Of a stretch of DNA of 64,000 nucleotides, positions 13,470-25,628 are shown piece after piece (position 1 is the stretch's first letter; each line of letters opens with the position of its first letter). The translations under genes and the position numbers were made by a program. The notes under the pieces are model-generated. The model was given only the letters and a program-made list of their open reading frames with translations, was not told the DNA's origin and ran no database searches. Origin of the DNA: Balaenoptera acutorostrata (Eukaryota > Chordata > Mammalia > Artiodactyla > Balaenopteridae); contig NC_080074.1 of the NCBI RefSeq assembly GCF_949987535.1, positions 43,197,641 through 43,261,640 on the forward strand, read 5' to 3'.

Positions 13470-15996
13470 GTACTGTGTGTTTCTCTGTTGTTTCAGTTTG
13501 CTTAGCTTACTGTGTTTGGGGTCTCCGTTTTGCAGTCTGCAGGTTCATAGTCCCGTTGTTTTTGGTGTCTGCGCCCAGTAGGTAAGGTTGGTTCAGTGGG
13601 TTGTGTAGGCTTCCTGGTGGAGGGGACTGGTGCCTGTGTTCTGGTGGATGAGGCTGGATCTTGTCTTTCTGGTGGGCAGGACCACGTCTGGTGGTGTGTT
13701 TTAGGGTGTCTGTGAACTTATGATTTTAGGCAGCCTCTCTACTAATGAATGTGTTTGTGTTCCTGTCTTGCTAGTTGTTTGGCATAGAGTGTCCAGCACT
13801 GTCCCTTGCTGGTCGTTGAGTGGAGCTGGGTCTTAGCGTTGATATGGAGATCTCTGGGAGAAGTTTCACTGCTTGATATTACGTGGGGCCTGGAGGTCTC
13901 TGGTGGACCAATGTCCTGAACTCGGCTCTCCCACCTCAGAGGCTCAGCCCTGACACCTGGCCAGAGCACCAAGACCCTATCAGCCCCACGGCTCAGAAGA
14001 AAAGGGAGAAGAAGAAAGAAAGAAAGAAAAAATAAGTAAATAAAATAAAATAGAAAAAAATTATTAAATATTTAAAAGTAATATAAAAAAGAGAGCTTAA
14101 GAAAGAAGAGACCAACCAAACCAAAAAACTAATCCTCCAATGATAACAAGTGCTAAAAACTATACTAAAAAACCAACCAACAAACAAAAACATACGTCAG
14201 AACCCTAGGACAGATGGCAAAAGAAAGCTATACAGATGATATCACACAAAGAAGCATACACATACATACTCACAAAAAGAGAAAAAGGAAAAAATATATA
14301 TATAATAAAAATAAAACAAGGAAGAGAGCAACCAAATCTGTAAACAAATCTACCAATGATAATAAGCTCTAAACACTAAGATAAACATAAAACCAGAAAC
14401 AAATTAGATGCAGAAAGCAAACCCCAAGTCTACAGTTGCTCCCAAAGTCCTCCACCTCAATTTTGGGATGATTCGTTGTCTATTCAGGTATTCCACAGAT
14501 GCAGGGTACATCAAGTTGATTGTGGAGATTTAATCTGCTGCTCCTGAGGCTGCTGGGAGAAATTTCCCTTTCTCTTCTTTGTTCGCACAGCTCCTGGGGT
14601 TCAGCTTTGGATTGGCCCCGCCTCTGCGTGTAGGTCGCCTGAGGGCATCTTTTGGGAAGTCTGAGGTCTCCTGCCAGCGTTCAGTAGGTGTTCTATAGGA
14701 GTTGGTCCACATGTAGATGTAGTTTTGATTTATTTGTGGGGAGGAAGGTGATCTCCAAGTCTTACTCCTTCACCATCTTGAAGGTGCCCCAGCTTCAGTC
14801 TACTTGAAAGCAGTGGCCTATAACATCTCAGTGATGGCAGCAAGAGAAGAATCCTCTGAACTCTCCCCTCTGAAAAGGAGGACACCATGCCCTGTGTCGG
14901 TGCAGCATACGGGGAAATCCATGGGTGGCATCAAAGTGTCCTTTGTGACTCAGGGGTCTGTCTTTCAAGCCAAACAGCCATCATGCACAGCACCATGCTC
15001 TTCTGAAAATTCCTGCATCCAGGCTTCAAATGCAGAGCTCCATCAGAAGGCTGCTGAGTGCTCCCAAAATCCTGCCTGGCTTCAGCCCCAAGGACCTCTC
15101 CAGAAGTGGGAAGTGCCGGGAGCCGACCTCTCCATAAGGGGGGTGCACTGGGGTCGACCCCTCCAGAAAGTTGCACGCAAGGCTCTGTATGTCTTTTGTA
15201 ACCTGTCTGGGGGCTACCTGAAGGATTTATGCAGGGCATGCATCTTTTTTTTTTCTAACTCAGAGCTGAGCCAGAAAGGCTGCAGGCATTGCTTGAAAGT
15301 ACTACAAGCCAAACTAACAACCTGCAGATACCTGGGGCAAAAGATTACCAATAAAACACACAATAGGCCATGTAAGGCCCAGGAGAAAAAGCTAGGGAGA
15401 GATTCTTTGGGAAATTAGGGCATTGAATAGCCCCATGTATACCGGAGAATCTAGAAAGCCATGAAAATGCCCAAGGCAAGATGCTTATGCTCAGAGAAGA
15501 CCTGCAAAAACCCTCAGCTTTCACCTTAAGCTAATTTCTAGGCTTGAAATGTTGAAGGAGTGCCCCTACACAGAGCCTGTTTGCTAAGACTAGGAGAGTT
15601 TGGGTTTTGGGGTTTTTTTTGTTTTTGTGTCATTTGTTTAGCTATTGGTGTTCAAGGAAATCTATGTCAAAATACTAGCTAAACACAAGCTGAGGAACAC
15701 AGACTTCAGTGACCATGCACAACAAGGAAAAAAGTCTTTGCAAATATAGTTTGGGAAATTCACTGAACAGATGGAGTACAATAGCCTTCAACAATACAGA
15801 AAGCAGCAAACCCTGGAGAAGTGGAAAATCTGATTTCCAGAGTTACCACCTTATAATATTTAGATGTGTAGTTTTCAACAAAGAATTAAAAAGCATACGT
15901 AGAGACAGGAAAATACGAACCCATTAAAAGGAACAAAGTAAGTTGACAGAAACCATTCCCCATAAAAGTCCAGACACCAGACTTAGCAAAGATTTT

Positions 15997-16288
15997 TTTT
16001 TTAATAAATTTATTTATTTATTTTTAGCTGTGTTGGGTCTTCGTTTCTGTGCGAGGGCTTTCTCTAGTTGCGGCAAGTGGGGGCCACTCTTCATTGCGGT
16101 GCGCAGGCCTCTCACTATCGTGGCCTCTCTTGTTGCGGAGCACAGGCTCCAGACGCTCAGGCTCAGTAGTTGTGGCTCATGGGCCCAGTTGCTCCGCGGC
16201 ATGTGGCATCTTCCCAGACCAGAGCTCGAACCCGTGTCCCCTGTATTGGCAGGCAGATTCTCAACCACTGCGCCACCAGGGAAGCCCC
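15997..16288 (-). mobile_element. CHR-type SINE, antisense
   Basis: A complete CHR element on the minus strand. The head is at 16288 (GGGGCTTCCCTGGTGGCGCA), box-B-like sequence is central and the (AAAT)n tail is at 16004-16024. It is bounded by 10-bp duplications 'caaagatttt' at 15987-15996 and 16289-16298. It is inserted in the old L1, so it is younger than that element. Confidence 0.92.
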
Positions 16289-18944
16289 CAAAGATTTTAA
16301 AACAATTATCTTAAGTATGTTCAAAGAGTTAAAGGAAACAGGGACAAAGAACTAAAGGAAATCAAGAAAAAGGTATGTAGACAGAATCAGAATATCAATA
16401 AAGAGAAATTATACAGTGAAACCAAAGAAATTCTGGAGCTCAAAAATACAATAACTGAAGTGAAATATTCACTAAGATATTCAACAGCAGATTTGGAGAA
16501 GGTGTAATGCAAGAATCAGCTGACTCAGAGATTGGACAATTGAAATTATCTAGTCTGAGGAACAGAAAGAAAAGAATGAAGAAAGTGAACAGAGCCTAAG
16601 GGACCTATAGGGCACCATCAAGTGGATCATCATATACATTAAGGGAGTCCCAGAAAGAGAAGAAGAATAGAAAGAAGCAAAAGAATATTTAAATCAAAAA
16701 GTCCACCAAATCCCCAAATTTAATGAGAGATATACGTCTATAAATCCAAGAAGTTCAACAAACTTTTAAATAGGATAAACTCAAAGAGACCCCCACACCA
16801 AGACATTATAAGCAAACTGTCAAAAGTCAAAGACAAAAAGAATCTTGAAAGCAGCAAGAGAGAAGCAACTTGTCACATATAAGTGATCCTTGATAGGAAT
16901 AATAGCCAATTTCTCACTTGAAACCATGGAGGCCAGAAGGCATGAGATGACATTTAAAGTGCTGGAAGAAAAAACTTGTCAAACAAGAATTGTATATATG
17001 GCAAAACTGTCCTTCAAAAATGGGGGAGAAATGAAGACATTTCCAGATGAGTGAGTTCATTACCACTAGACCTTCCATATAAGAAATGCTAAAATAGTCC
17101 TTCAGGTTGAAATGAAACTCAAAGCTGTATGAAGAAATAAAGATTTTCAGTAGAGATAAATGGATGGGCAAATATAAAAGCCAGTGTTACTGTAGTTTTA
17201 GTTTACAACTACACTTCTTATTTTTTACAGAATTTGAAAGATTAAATGAATGAAAAATAATTACAAATCTATGTTATTGAGCATACAGTGCATAAAGATG
17301 TAATTTGTGACAACAAAGACATACAGGGAGGGACAATGGAGCTGTTTAGCAACCAAGTTTTTGTGTGCTATTGAAATTAAGTTGGTATCCATTCAAGCTA
17401 GACTGTAATAAATTTAGGTATAAATGTCATTCTCATGATAACCACAAAGAAAATATCTAAAACGCATATACAAGAGGAAATGAGAAAGGAATCAAAACAA
17501 TTCATTCCAAAAAAAATCAATTAAACACGAAAGTAGTAATGAAAAAAATGAAGGTCAAGAAAAGGTATAGGACACACAGAAAACAGCAAAAGGGCAGAAT
17601 TTCTTCCTTATCAGTAATTACCTTAAGTGTAAATTGATTAAACTCTATTCAAAAGGTAGATTGGCAGAATGGATTAAGACAAACATGATCCAATTATATG
17701 CTGTCTACAAGAGACTCACTTTAGATCCAAAGACACAAATAGAGTAAAATGGAAGGATAGAAAAAGTTATTCCATGCAAATAGTAACCAAAAGAGAGCTG
17801 GGATGGCTATACTAATATTGGACAAAATAGACTTCAAGTCAGAAACTATTACAAGAGATAGAAAAAGACATTATGTATTGATAAAAGAGTCAGTTTATCA
17901 CTATATGTGTACTAATCAATGAAGCCCCAAAATGTATGATGCAAACATTGACCAAATGAAGGAAAAAATAGACCATTCTACAACAATAGATGAGCACTTC
18001 AGTATCACTCTCAATAATGAATAGAACATCTAGATAGAAGATCAGTAAGGAAACAGAAGTCTTGACCCACACAATAAACCAGCTAATCCTAACAGATACA
18101 TATAGAATATTCTACCCAACAACAACAAATATACATTCTTCTCAAGTAAACATGGAACATTCTTCAGGATAGAACATATGTTAAGCCATATAACATATCT
18201 AAATAAATTTTTTAAAAATTAAAATCATGCAAAGTATCTTTTCCAGGTGCACTGGAATGAAGCTAGAAATCAATAACAGAAAGACACTTGGGAAACTTAC
18301 AAATATGTGGAAATTAAACAAGACACTAAACAACCAATGAATCAAAGAAGAAATCATAAGGGAAATTAGAAAACACTTAGATGAATGAAAAAAAACAAAA
18401 ACAAAAACCACAACATACCGAAACTTATAAGATGCAGCAAAGGCAGCGCTCAAAGGGAAATATACAGCTGTGAATACCTACATTAAAAAAGAAGAAAGAT
18501 GCCCAGTCAATAACCTAACTTGACAATGACGATCTAGAAATAGAAGGGAAAAACTAAACCCAAAGCCAGCAGAAGGAAATTTGGAATGGAAATAAACAAA
18601 ATAGAGAATAGAAAAACAATAGAATCAATGAAACTAAAAGTTAGTTCTTTGAAAAGGTCAGCAAAGTTGACAAACATTTAGCTAGACTAAGAAAGAAAAA
18701 AAGCAAGAAGACGAAAATAACTAAAAGCAGAAATGAAAGTGAGGACATTACTACTGACCTTACAGAAATAAAAAGGATTATAAGAGAATATTATGAATAT
18801 TTGTATGCCAAAAAATTAGGTAACCTAGATGAAATGGACAAATTTCTAGAAACACATATGTTACATAACCTGACTCAAAAAGAAATAGAAAATTTCAATA
18901 GACCTGTAACAAGTTAAGAGATTGGACCAGTAATCAAAAACCTC

Positions 18945-19139
18945 CAAACAAAACAGATACATGGATAAAGAAGATATGGTATATATACACAATGGAATAT
19001 TACTTAGCCATAAAAAGAATGAAATAATGCCATTTGCAGCAACATGGATGGACCTAGAGATAATCATATTAAGTGAAGTAAGTCAGACAGAGAAAGACAA
19101 ATATCATATGATATCACTTATATGTGGAATCTAAAAAAA
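18945..19139 (+). mobile_element. Extra L1 3' segment inside the old L1
   Basis: 'atggtatatatacacaatgg', 'ttagccataaaaagaatgaa' and 'cacttatatgtggaatctaa' are the ORF2 C-terminus and 3' UTR of an L1. They lie upstream of sequence (19150-20000) that belongs before them in a normal L1. The same C-terminal region appears again, diverged, at 20009-20170. Confidence 0.7.
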
Positions 19140-20377
19140 TGATACCCTTGACAGAGTTGTCAAGTCCACTCAAGAGGGAAAAGAAAAGCTTCTTTAACAA
19201 ATGGTGCTGGATTTCCACATGTAAAAGAATGAAGTTGGATCCCCTTCCTCAAACCATATACAAAAATTAACTCCAAGTGGACCCACAACCTGAAATAAGA
19301 GCTAAAACCATAAAACTCTTAGAAGAAAACAGGGATAAATCTTCATGACCCTTTATTTAGCACCGTATTCTTAGATATGACACTAAAGGCATGTGGAACA
19401 AGAAGAAATAGATAAGTTGAACTTCATCAAAATTAAACACTTTTGTGTATCAAAGGACATTATCAAAGTGAAAGACAACATGAGAGAATATTTGCAGTCA
19501 TTTATCTGGTAAGGGTTTAATATCCAGAATATATACAGAACTCCTTACTTAACAACCAAAGACAAACATTGCAAGTAAAAAATGAACAAAGGGCTTGAAT
19601 AGACATTTCTTCAAAGAAGATATACACATGTCCAACAAACACATGAAAAGATGCTCAACATCGTTAGTCATAAGGGAAATGCAAATCAAAACCACAAGGA
19701 GGTCAGGTACTACTTCACACCTACTAGAATGATAATAATTTTAAAAATAGAAAATAAGTGTTGGTGAGGATGTGGAGAAATTGAAACCCTCGTATATTGC
19801 TGGTGGGAATATAAAATGGTGCAGCTGCTGTGGAGAATGATTTGGTGGTTCCTCAAAAAGCTAAACACAGAATTGCCATATGATCCAGCAATTCCACTAC
19901 AGAAGAAATGAAAACAGAGTCAGACGTATACTTGTACACCAGTGATCATTGCAGCATTATTCTCAGTAGCCAAAATGTAGAAACAATTCAAGTGTCCATC
20001 AACAGATGGATAAATAAAATGTGGTATATATTTACAGTGGACTATTATTCAACCATAAAAAGGAATGAAGTTCTGCTACATGCTACAACATGGATTAACT
20101 TTGAAAATATTATGCTAAGTGAAATAAGTGGAACACAAAAGGATAAATACTGTTTGATTCTACTTATATAAAATATCTAGAATAAGCAAATTCATAGAAA
20201 GATTAAAGGTTAATAGGGACTGAGGGGAGAAGAGAATAAGGAGTTATTGCTTAATTGTTACAGAGTCTGTCTTTGGGATAATGGATATGTTTTGGAAGTA
20301 GTGGTGATGGTTGCAAAATATTATGAATGTACTTAATACAACTGAATTGTACACTTAAAATGGTTAAAATGGCAAAA

Positions 20378-20428
20378 TTTATCTTGTGTGTGTGTGTATA
20401 TATGTGTGTGTTTATACATAAACACACG
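20378..20428. repeat. (TG)n with an inverted CA partner
   Basis: A TG run with TATA interruptions is followed by a short 'aaacacac', close to the 3' end of the old L1. Confidence 0.75.
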
Positions 20429-20465
20429 TTATCACAATTTAGAAACTTTAAAAAATTTTTAAATT

Positions 20466-21643
20466 TTGTTTCTTCCTTTAACAACACTATCATGATAGAG
20501 ACACACAGGGCATCCAAATTTCCTCCTAACAGTAGAGTTTACTGATCACATTAAATCTTTGTATACTGATAGATAGATTACTGACTCCCCTTCTCATTTT
20601 AACTAACTTCTCACCAGGCTTTATCAATCTCCAATCTGAACCTATTCTAAGAATGTGGATTTGTAGTCTAAATGTTATAAAATCTTAAGTTTCCATGACT
20701 TAAAGTAGGAGGGCACAGTGTAGGCTGAATCTAGAACCTGCCTTGTTATTTACTTTCTGTAATAAAATTATACAAATTTTAATTTTAAGCCCATGAGTAA
20801 GATTTTGCAAAATTATTTCAAGGAATAGTTAACTGGGGATAATTCCTATTTAGAACAATAAACAGGTAAGAACAGAGTTAAAGACTTAGGACCACTGGTT
20901 CCCTGTTTTTCTAAGCATGTAAATTACCTTGCCCTTCTGTTTCTAGTTTCTTCTCTTGCATTTGGTTTTTTTATCCTAAGGAAAATTTAATCCTAATTGA
21001 TGGTTAAATATACTTTTGAATTTTGTACATTTACTCAAATGTTTTCAGTAAGTTTAAATTATGCTCTGAAAAGATAATAATATAATTTCCATTTATTATA
21101 AGATGCTTTCTACATTATCCAGATATTATTAAAAGTAAGCAATCTAAATAATTTTGTTGGAAACCCAACGTCATTCACTGAGAATGTTTCTTATGTTGGG
21201 AACAAGATAAGTATGATCTTAAAAGAGCACTGTTTTTAACATTCAACTAGATGTACTAACTGGTGCAGTTAGAAAAGTAAGGTATCTATATTCTTATTTG
21301 TGTGTGCATAAAAATGTCTCTTGAAGGATATACAAACTAATAGCATTGAGTATCTTTTTAGTGGGGGAGAGACTGGGTGGATATGGGTCAGGAGTGGAAA
21401 GGAAACTCTTCATTGTATATTTTCTTATACTCTTTGATGTTTGTGCCAAATTAATGTTTCTTATTAAAATTAAACAATTTGTATAAGTGTATCATATTTG
21501 TTAAGTCTTAATTAGACTATTTCATCTTTGTTTTTATTTCTAAGTACTGTGCCCATGAACAGTTTTGACGGTTGTACAACATTGGTCTTTAATTACAAAA
21601 TTCAGTGCAAATTCACATAATAGCATGATTTTTTTTTTTTCAG
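20466..21643. other. OSBPL8 intron, nothing recognised
   Basis: AT-rich intronic sequence that leads into the strong T-tract and 'cag' acceptor at 21641-21643. No repeat family could be named. Confidence 0.5.
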
Positions 21644-21749
21644 GTTAGTGTCCCAAAAATGAAACATAAGCCAACCAGGCAACAGAAGAAAGTGGCAAAA
21701 GGCTATTCCTCCCCAGAACCTGATATCCAGGACTCATCTGGAAGTGAAG
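21644..21749 (+). CDS. OSBPL8: OSBPL8 coding exon (basic, serine-rich linker)
   Basis: This 106-bp exon follows a T-run and 'cag' and ends before 'gtaaaa'. It encodes 35 residues, VSVPKMKHKPTRQQKKVAKG then YSSPEPDIQDSSGSE, plus the first base of an Ala codon. It lies after the folded ORD. The lysine-rich part and the following SSPEPD serines (possible proline-directed phosphorylation sites) form a flexible linker to the coiled coil and membrane anchor. This tail distinguishes the ER-anchored ORP5/ORP8 pair from soluble ORPs. Confidence 0.94.
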
Positions 21750-22599
21750 GTAAAAATATTTATTGTAGACTATTGACAATAAGAGTCAAAATTTTTAAAA
21801 GTATATTACTATGTTTGATATAAGAAAATGGTTTTTCATATTAACTCAAGGAGATTTGTAAGTTTTGGTGGGGGCAGGGATGATGTACAAGAAAAGCTAT
21901 TTTAGATTATAAATTTCAAGACCAGGCCACAGGGTAAAGGCATGGGAAATGAAAAAAGGGGAAACATGCAAATCAAGAACCACACTGTAGTGCTAGCTCT
22001 TATGCCTTGTTAGCTTCTGAAAAATTGTTGATGGTTTCCTAGATTCAACGCAGGCAGCATTTCTTGAGTTTTGTTCTCGGTTCCATGCTTCAGAAAAGTT
22101 TTTTATTCTCATAATAAATTATTGTGGTGTTTAGAGGTCACAGAGAAGTAAAAATATAACTATATCAAATTATTAACTAAATTTACTAGTGTGCCATTCT
22201 TAAGTCAGACAATGTATAAACTGTCTTGAACTGCACTGAGATATAATCAAGGATTAAGGTAATGTCTGAGACATTATGAGAAAATAAAGTTTTCTTAAAA
22301 CTGTAGTCTCTACTAAGCTCACACTAAGCTGGGGAACTCAATTTTACAGAGATAATACTAGAGGTGAATAAATGGTAAATGCTAAGAAACTAGTAGATGA
22401 CAAATAGTAAAGAGTTTAAAGGAAAGGGGGCTGAATTCAGCTTGAGGGAAGGTCCTTAGAGGAAAGGAACCCTGATCAATTATGAGGATTTCTAATGGTT
22501 TATAGCAATCTAGGCTTGAGGGATGCTGGTGAGTGGACAAGATACTGGAATAAAAGAGGAATAAAATGAATAAAGTTCTAAAAGCAGGAGTCACATGGT

Positions 22600-22706
22600 A
22601 CTGTTGTGCTCAAAAGGAGTATTAGTTATACTGTTGTTCCCATTTCACAGAAGAGGAAAGTGAGACGCGGGTTAACCTGCCCAAGGTTGTATACCCCATA
22701 AGGCAG
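22600..22706 (-). mobile_element. MIR fragment, antisense
   Basis: 'cccatttcacagaagaggaa' to 'taacctgcccaaggttgt' is the central MIR core in antisense. It directly abuts the microsatellite that follows. Confidence 0.7.
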
Positions 22707-22714
22707 TGTGTGTA

Positions 22715-22784
<70 letters not shown>

Positions 22785-22800
22785 TATATATATATATATG
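22707..22800. repeat. (TG)n(TA)n(CA)n compound microsatellite
   Basis: A TG run passes into a long TA run, then CA, then TA again. The TG and CA arms are complementary around the TA centre, so the tract is self-complementary and prone to cruciform or length change. Confidence 0.95.
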
Positions 22801-22859
22801 TTATATATGCAGATATTTTGGCTCCTTAATTCATTCTCTTATCCACTCCACTATATTAC

Positions 22860-23020
22860 CTATAATGTATCAGCTGACATTTACTGAGTATTTAATGTGG
22901 GCCAAACGGGAGGTTAAACATACCTTCCTACAACCATGTGAAGTTTGAGTATTATTATTATCCCAAGTTTACAAATGAGAAAGCTGAGATCTGGAGAGAG
23001 GTTAAGCTCTGAACAAAAAT
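22860..23020 (-). mobile_element. MIR fragment, antisense
   Basis: 'gctgacatttactgagtatt', 'attattattatcccaagttt' and 'gagagaggttaagctctg' follow the antisense MIR order. It may be a second MIR or one torn apart by microsatellite growth. Confidence 0.65.
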
Positions 23021-23561
23021 GGAAAGGAAGGAATGGATATGAGAAGGGATTTTAAAAAATACCATACACTTTGTTGGTTGACAATAAAAATTTGTAGAAG
23101 AGATATTAAAACCAATTGAAAAGGTTTAAAGTTTGGGTGACTAAAGGAATAAAGATAACATTAACGATTAATAAAAAAACTGAAAAGGGAGCTTAAAAAG
23201 CTGACTTCTTCAGATATAGGCAAATAGGCAAGAGACAGAAGAGAGTAATACCTCCCCCAAGTTAATATATGTATTTTTAAAGAAATATTTTTGTCTATTT
23301 TAATTGGTTAAAAAATAAAGCTGATTCAATCCAAAATTTAACTAATTCTTGGTTACTTTAAATATATCTATAGTGTTCTAGTTTTGAAATACGATTGAAA
23401 CTTCAAAAATGCCAAGTATTAGGAGTAGTATGTTAGTCTCTAAGCCATAAAAATAATGCCTAGGAAAATTATTACATGAGAATCATTAATCTGAAATTTA
23501 GATTGTTTATAATTAAATATGTTCACTGTTTTCACCAAGTTTATTCTAAATGTCTTTTTAG
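23021..23561. other. OSBPL8 intron, nothing recognised
   Basis: AT-rich intronic DNA ending with 'tgtcttttta' and the acceptor G at 23561. Confidence 0.5.
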
Positions 23562-23664
23562 CTCAATCAGTAAAACCAAGTGCAAGAAGAAAGAAAGGGA
23601 TAGAACTGGGAGACATTCAAACTTCCATTGAATCTATAAAACAAACACAGGAAGAAATTAAAAG
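23562..23664 (+). CDS. OSBPL8: OSBPL8 coding exon (coiled coil)
   Basis: This 103-bp exon lies between 'cttttag' and 'gtaata'. With the split Ala it encodes AQSVKPSARRKKGIELGD followed by IQTSIESIKQTQEEIK, and leaves AG of an Arg codon. The last part has heptad-like spacing of hydrophobic residues and starts the short coiled coil in front of the membrane anchor. ORP5 and ORP8 are known to associate, and I infer that this region helps. Confidence 0.94.
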
Positions 23665-24289
23665 GTAATATATACGACAGTGACTATTCATTTGCATCTA
23701 GAGGAGTTAAGAATCCTGTTATGTAGGAAATCATATGCAAACTTTACATTTTTATAACATTGCTAAGCTAAAATAGAACCTTGGCATCTGTCACCTGATT
23801 ACTGAAACTTAGGAAATTCCTTCAGCACTAAAATATTTGGGAGAGATGGGAGGTTGTTTTGTCTCATCTGTGAGACTAGAATTGGAATCTCTTCATCTTA
23901 CTGCTGTAGCATACTAGGAATGTAGCTGGGTTGAATGCGGAAGTGGGGTGGTTCCTGAGAAAGTCAGTTAACAAAGGCTTCCACAGTCTCCTTTGTACAT
24001 GGCTGATTTTAATTGGAATGCACCAGTTGTTAAAATACTGAAATACTTCCCGTAACAGTGGGCAAATAGCCACTACCCTGAGACCTTCAAGTGTTCCCTG
24101 TGCGCTCCCAGACCCATCCCCTCACTCACCTCTCCAAGATCCAGCAACTAAAGGTCATAACACCTAGGGAAGTTCCTTGGAAGGGAAGGGGTCGTGATCC
24201 TGCTCCACTGGTAAGGCTAGCATGAGTTCAGATTGGTTGTTTCCCATTGCTATATCAGATGTTAAGTTTTTTTAATATTAGCCAACCTT

Positions 24290-24820
24290 CTTTTGTGTAT
24301 TCAGCACAGTGCTAGATGTTCTGGAGAATTTTTTTTTAAGATATTTTTTTCTGTTCTTGGTGATCTATGGCTTACATTTAATTGCTGTTTTCATCTACAG
24401 CCTCATTTCCTGCCATTCCTCTACACTTGCCCATGCTCTAGTCCTATGAAACTCCTCACATCTCCAGAATATACTGTGCTCTCTCGTCTTTGGATCTTTA
24501 CCCACACTGAATCCACTTTTTAGATTGCCCTTCCTCCCACCTTGCCCCTCAAGAAAATCCCTGTTTATCCTTCAGAATATAACTCAAATGTCACCCTTTT
24601 TGTAACATTTCTAATCACTCTGCCCTGTAGTTATTAATCCTTCCACTTGGCTTGTATGGCTCCCTATAGTCTTTTTGAGTGCTTACTGCGCTACAGAGTT
24701 GCCAATTGTGTGTGTCTGTTTACCTCACTGCACCCTGCCCCAGGTGGACCATGAGCTTCTTCAGAGCAGGGAGCGTGTCTTCTGCCTCTTGGTATCATCA
24801 GCCCTTATATAAAGTGCTCG
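24290..24820 (+). mobile_element. L2 LINE 3' fragment (sense)
   Basis: 'tttatccttcagaatataac', 'aaatgtcacccttttgtaac' and 'gagcagggagcgtgtcttct' follow the 3' ORF2/3' UTR order of L2. It is old and fragmentary. Confidence 0.7.
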
Positions 24821-25495
24821 AGTTTCCTAACTTAATTATATTTATAAATTAACGAGCCTACTTGTTCATACATGCCTCCTTTCTTTCTCTATACTCGTAA
24901 AACACTTTAATAGAAGTCAGAAAAAGAAAAACGTCTTCACTAATCAGCTCTTTTTAGCCAAAAGCATTTAGAGTGGCATGAGGATAATGTAAGCTCATTT
25001 TATGACTAAATTAACATTTTACTTTTGTTAGCATATGAAATGCCTACAGAGCATTCTTCAAGTTAGGAATGTCACAAAATTTGTTGTATTAATTATTTTT
25101 TTCCTGGTGAATTAAGGATTTTTCTCCAACTCTGCCTTTGTCTCCTAAAGAAAGATAAAAGAACCTTAGTGGGCCAACTAAGAAGCAAACTTTTTGTTTT
25201 AAAACCACTGTGATAACAAAGAAAGTGATATATTTTAAAGTCATCAAACTTTAAAAATTATGTTTAACACACATCATTAAGTAATATATTTGGTACGGTG
25301 TAGAGTATAGATTAGGCAAGACCTAATAGTGGTTCCACATAGCATAATCAGTCCCTGTTCAGGTGGTAGTAATTGATTGAACTTTATACAACTGAATTTT
25401 ATACAATGAATTCTGTGACCATATATCAAATTGTGATTTCTTTGCTAACATTTTTGGTAAATAATTATTAAATTTATTGTTGCTTATTTTTGTAG
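24821..25495. other. OSBPL8 last intron, nothing recognised
   Basis: AT-rich sequence ending with 'cttatttttgtag', the acceptor for the last exon. Confidence 0.5.
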
Positions 25496-25628
25496 AAATA
25501 TTATGGCTCTTCGAAATCATTTAATTTCAAGCACACCTGCCACGGATTATTTTCTGCAACAAAAAGACTACTTCATCATTTTTCTCCTGATTTTGCTTCA
25601 AGTTATAATAAACTTCATGTTTAAGTAG
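25496..25628 (+). CDS. OSBPL8: OSBPL8 last coding exon (membrane anchor and stop)
   Basis: The exon begins after 'tttttgtag' and ends with TAG at 25626-25628. It completes an Arg codon and encodes 43 residues. NIMALRNHLISS and a short linker lead to QQKDY, then an uninterrupted hydrophobic helix of about 17 residues (FIIFLLILLQVIINFMF) and a single final lysine. This is the ER tail anchor of ORP8, leaving the lipid-transfer domain in the cytosol. The end MFK matches my memory of human ORP8 (889 residues). The 312 codons here would therefore be roughly residues 578-889. Confidence 0.96.

Larger units (their letters stand above)
14791..20465 (+). mobile_element. Old L1, main body after the antisense insertion
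   Basis: This continues the element begun at 8040. It holds the rest of a 5' UTR (14791-15990), ORF1-like sequence (16300-17100) and ORF2-like sequence ('aatggattaagacaaacatg' near 17670, 'gatggctatactaatattgg' near 17800). Its 3' end resembles L1M 3' UTRs ('gtgatggttgcaaaatatta', 'actgaattgtacacttaaaa'). Many stops are present. The reverse-transcriptase core is missing at about 18945, where a second L1 tail (about 18945-19139) is joined in. The 204-codon open frame at 14804-15418 lies in the 5' UTR and is not a gene. Confidence 0.75.

Noticed and set aside
14804..15418. 204-codon open frame on the + strand
   Set aside because: It lies in the 5' UTR of the old L1 interrupted at 8360/14791. 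It shows no recognisable domain, and no splice or promoter context supports a gene.
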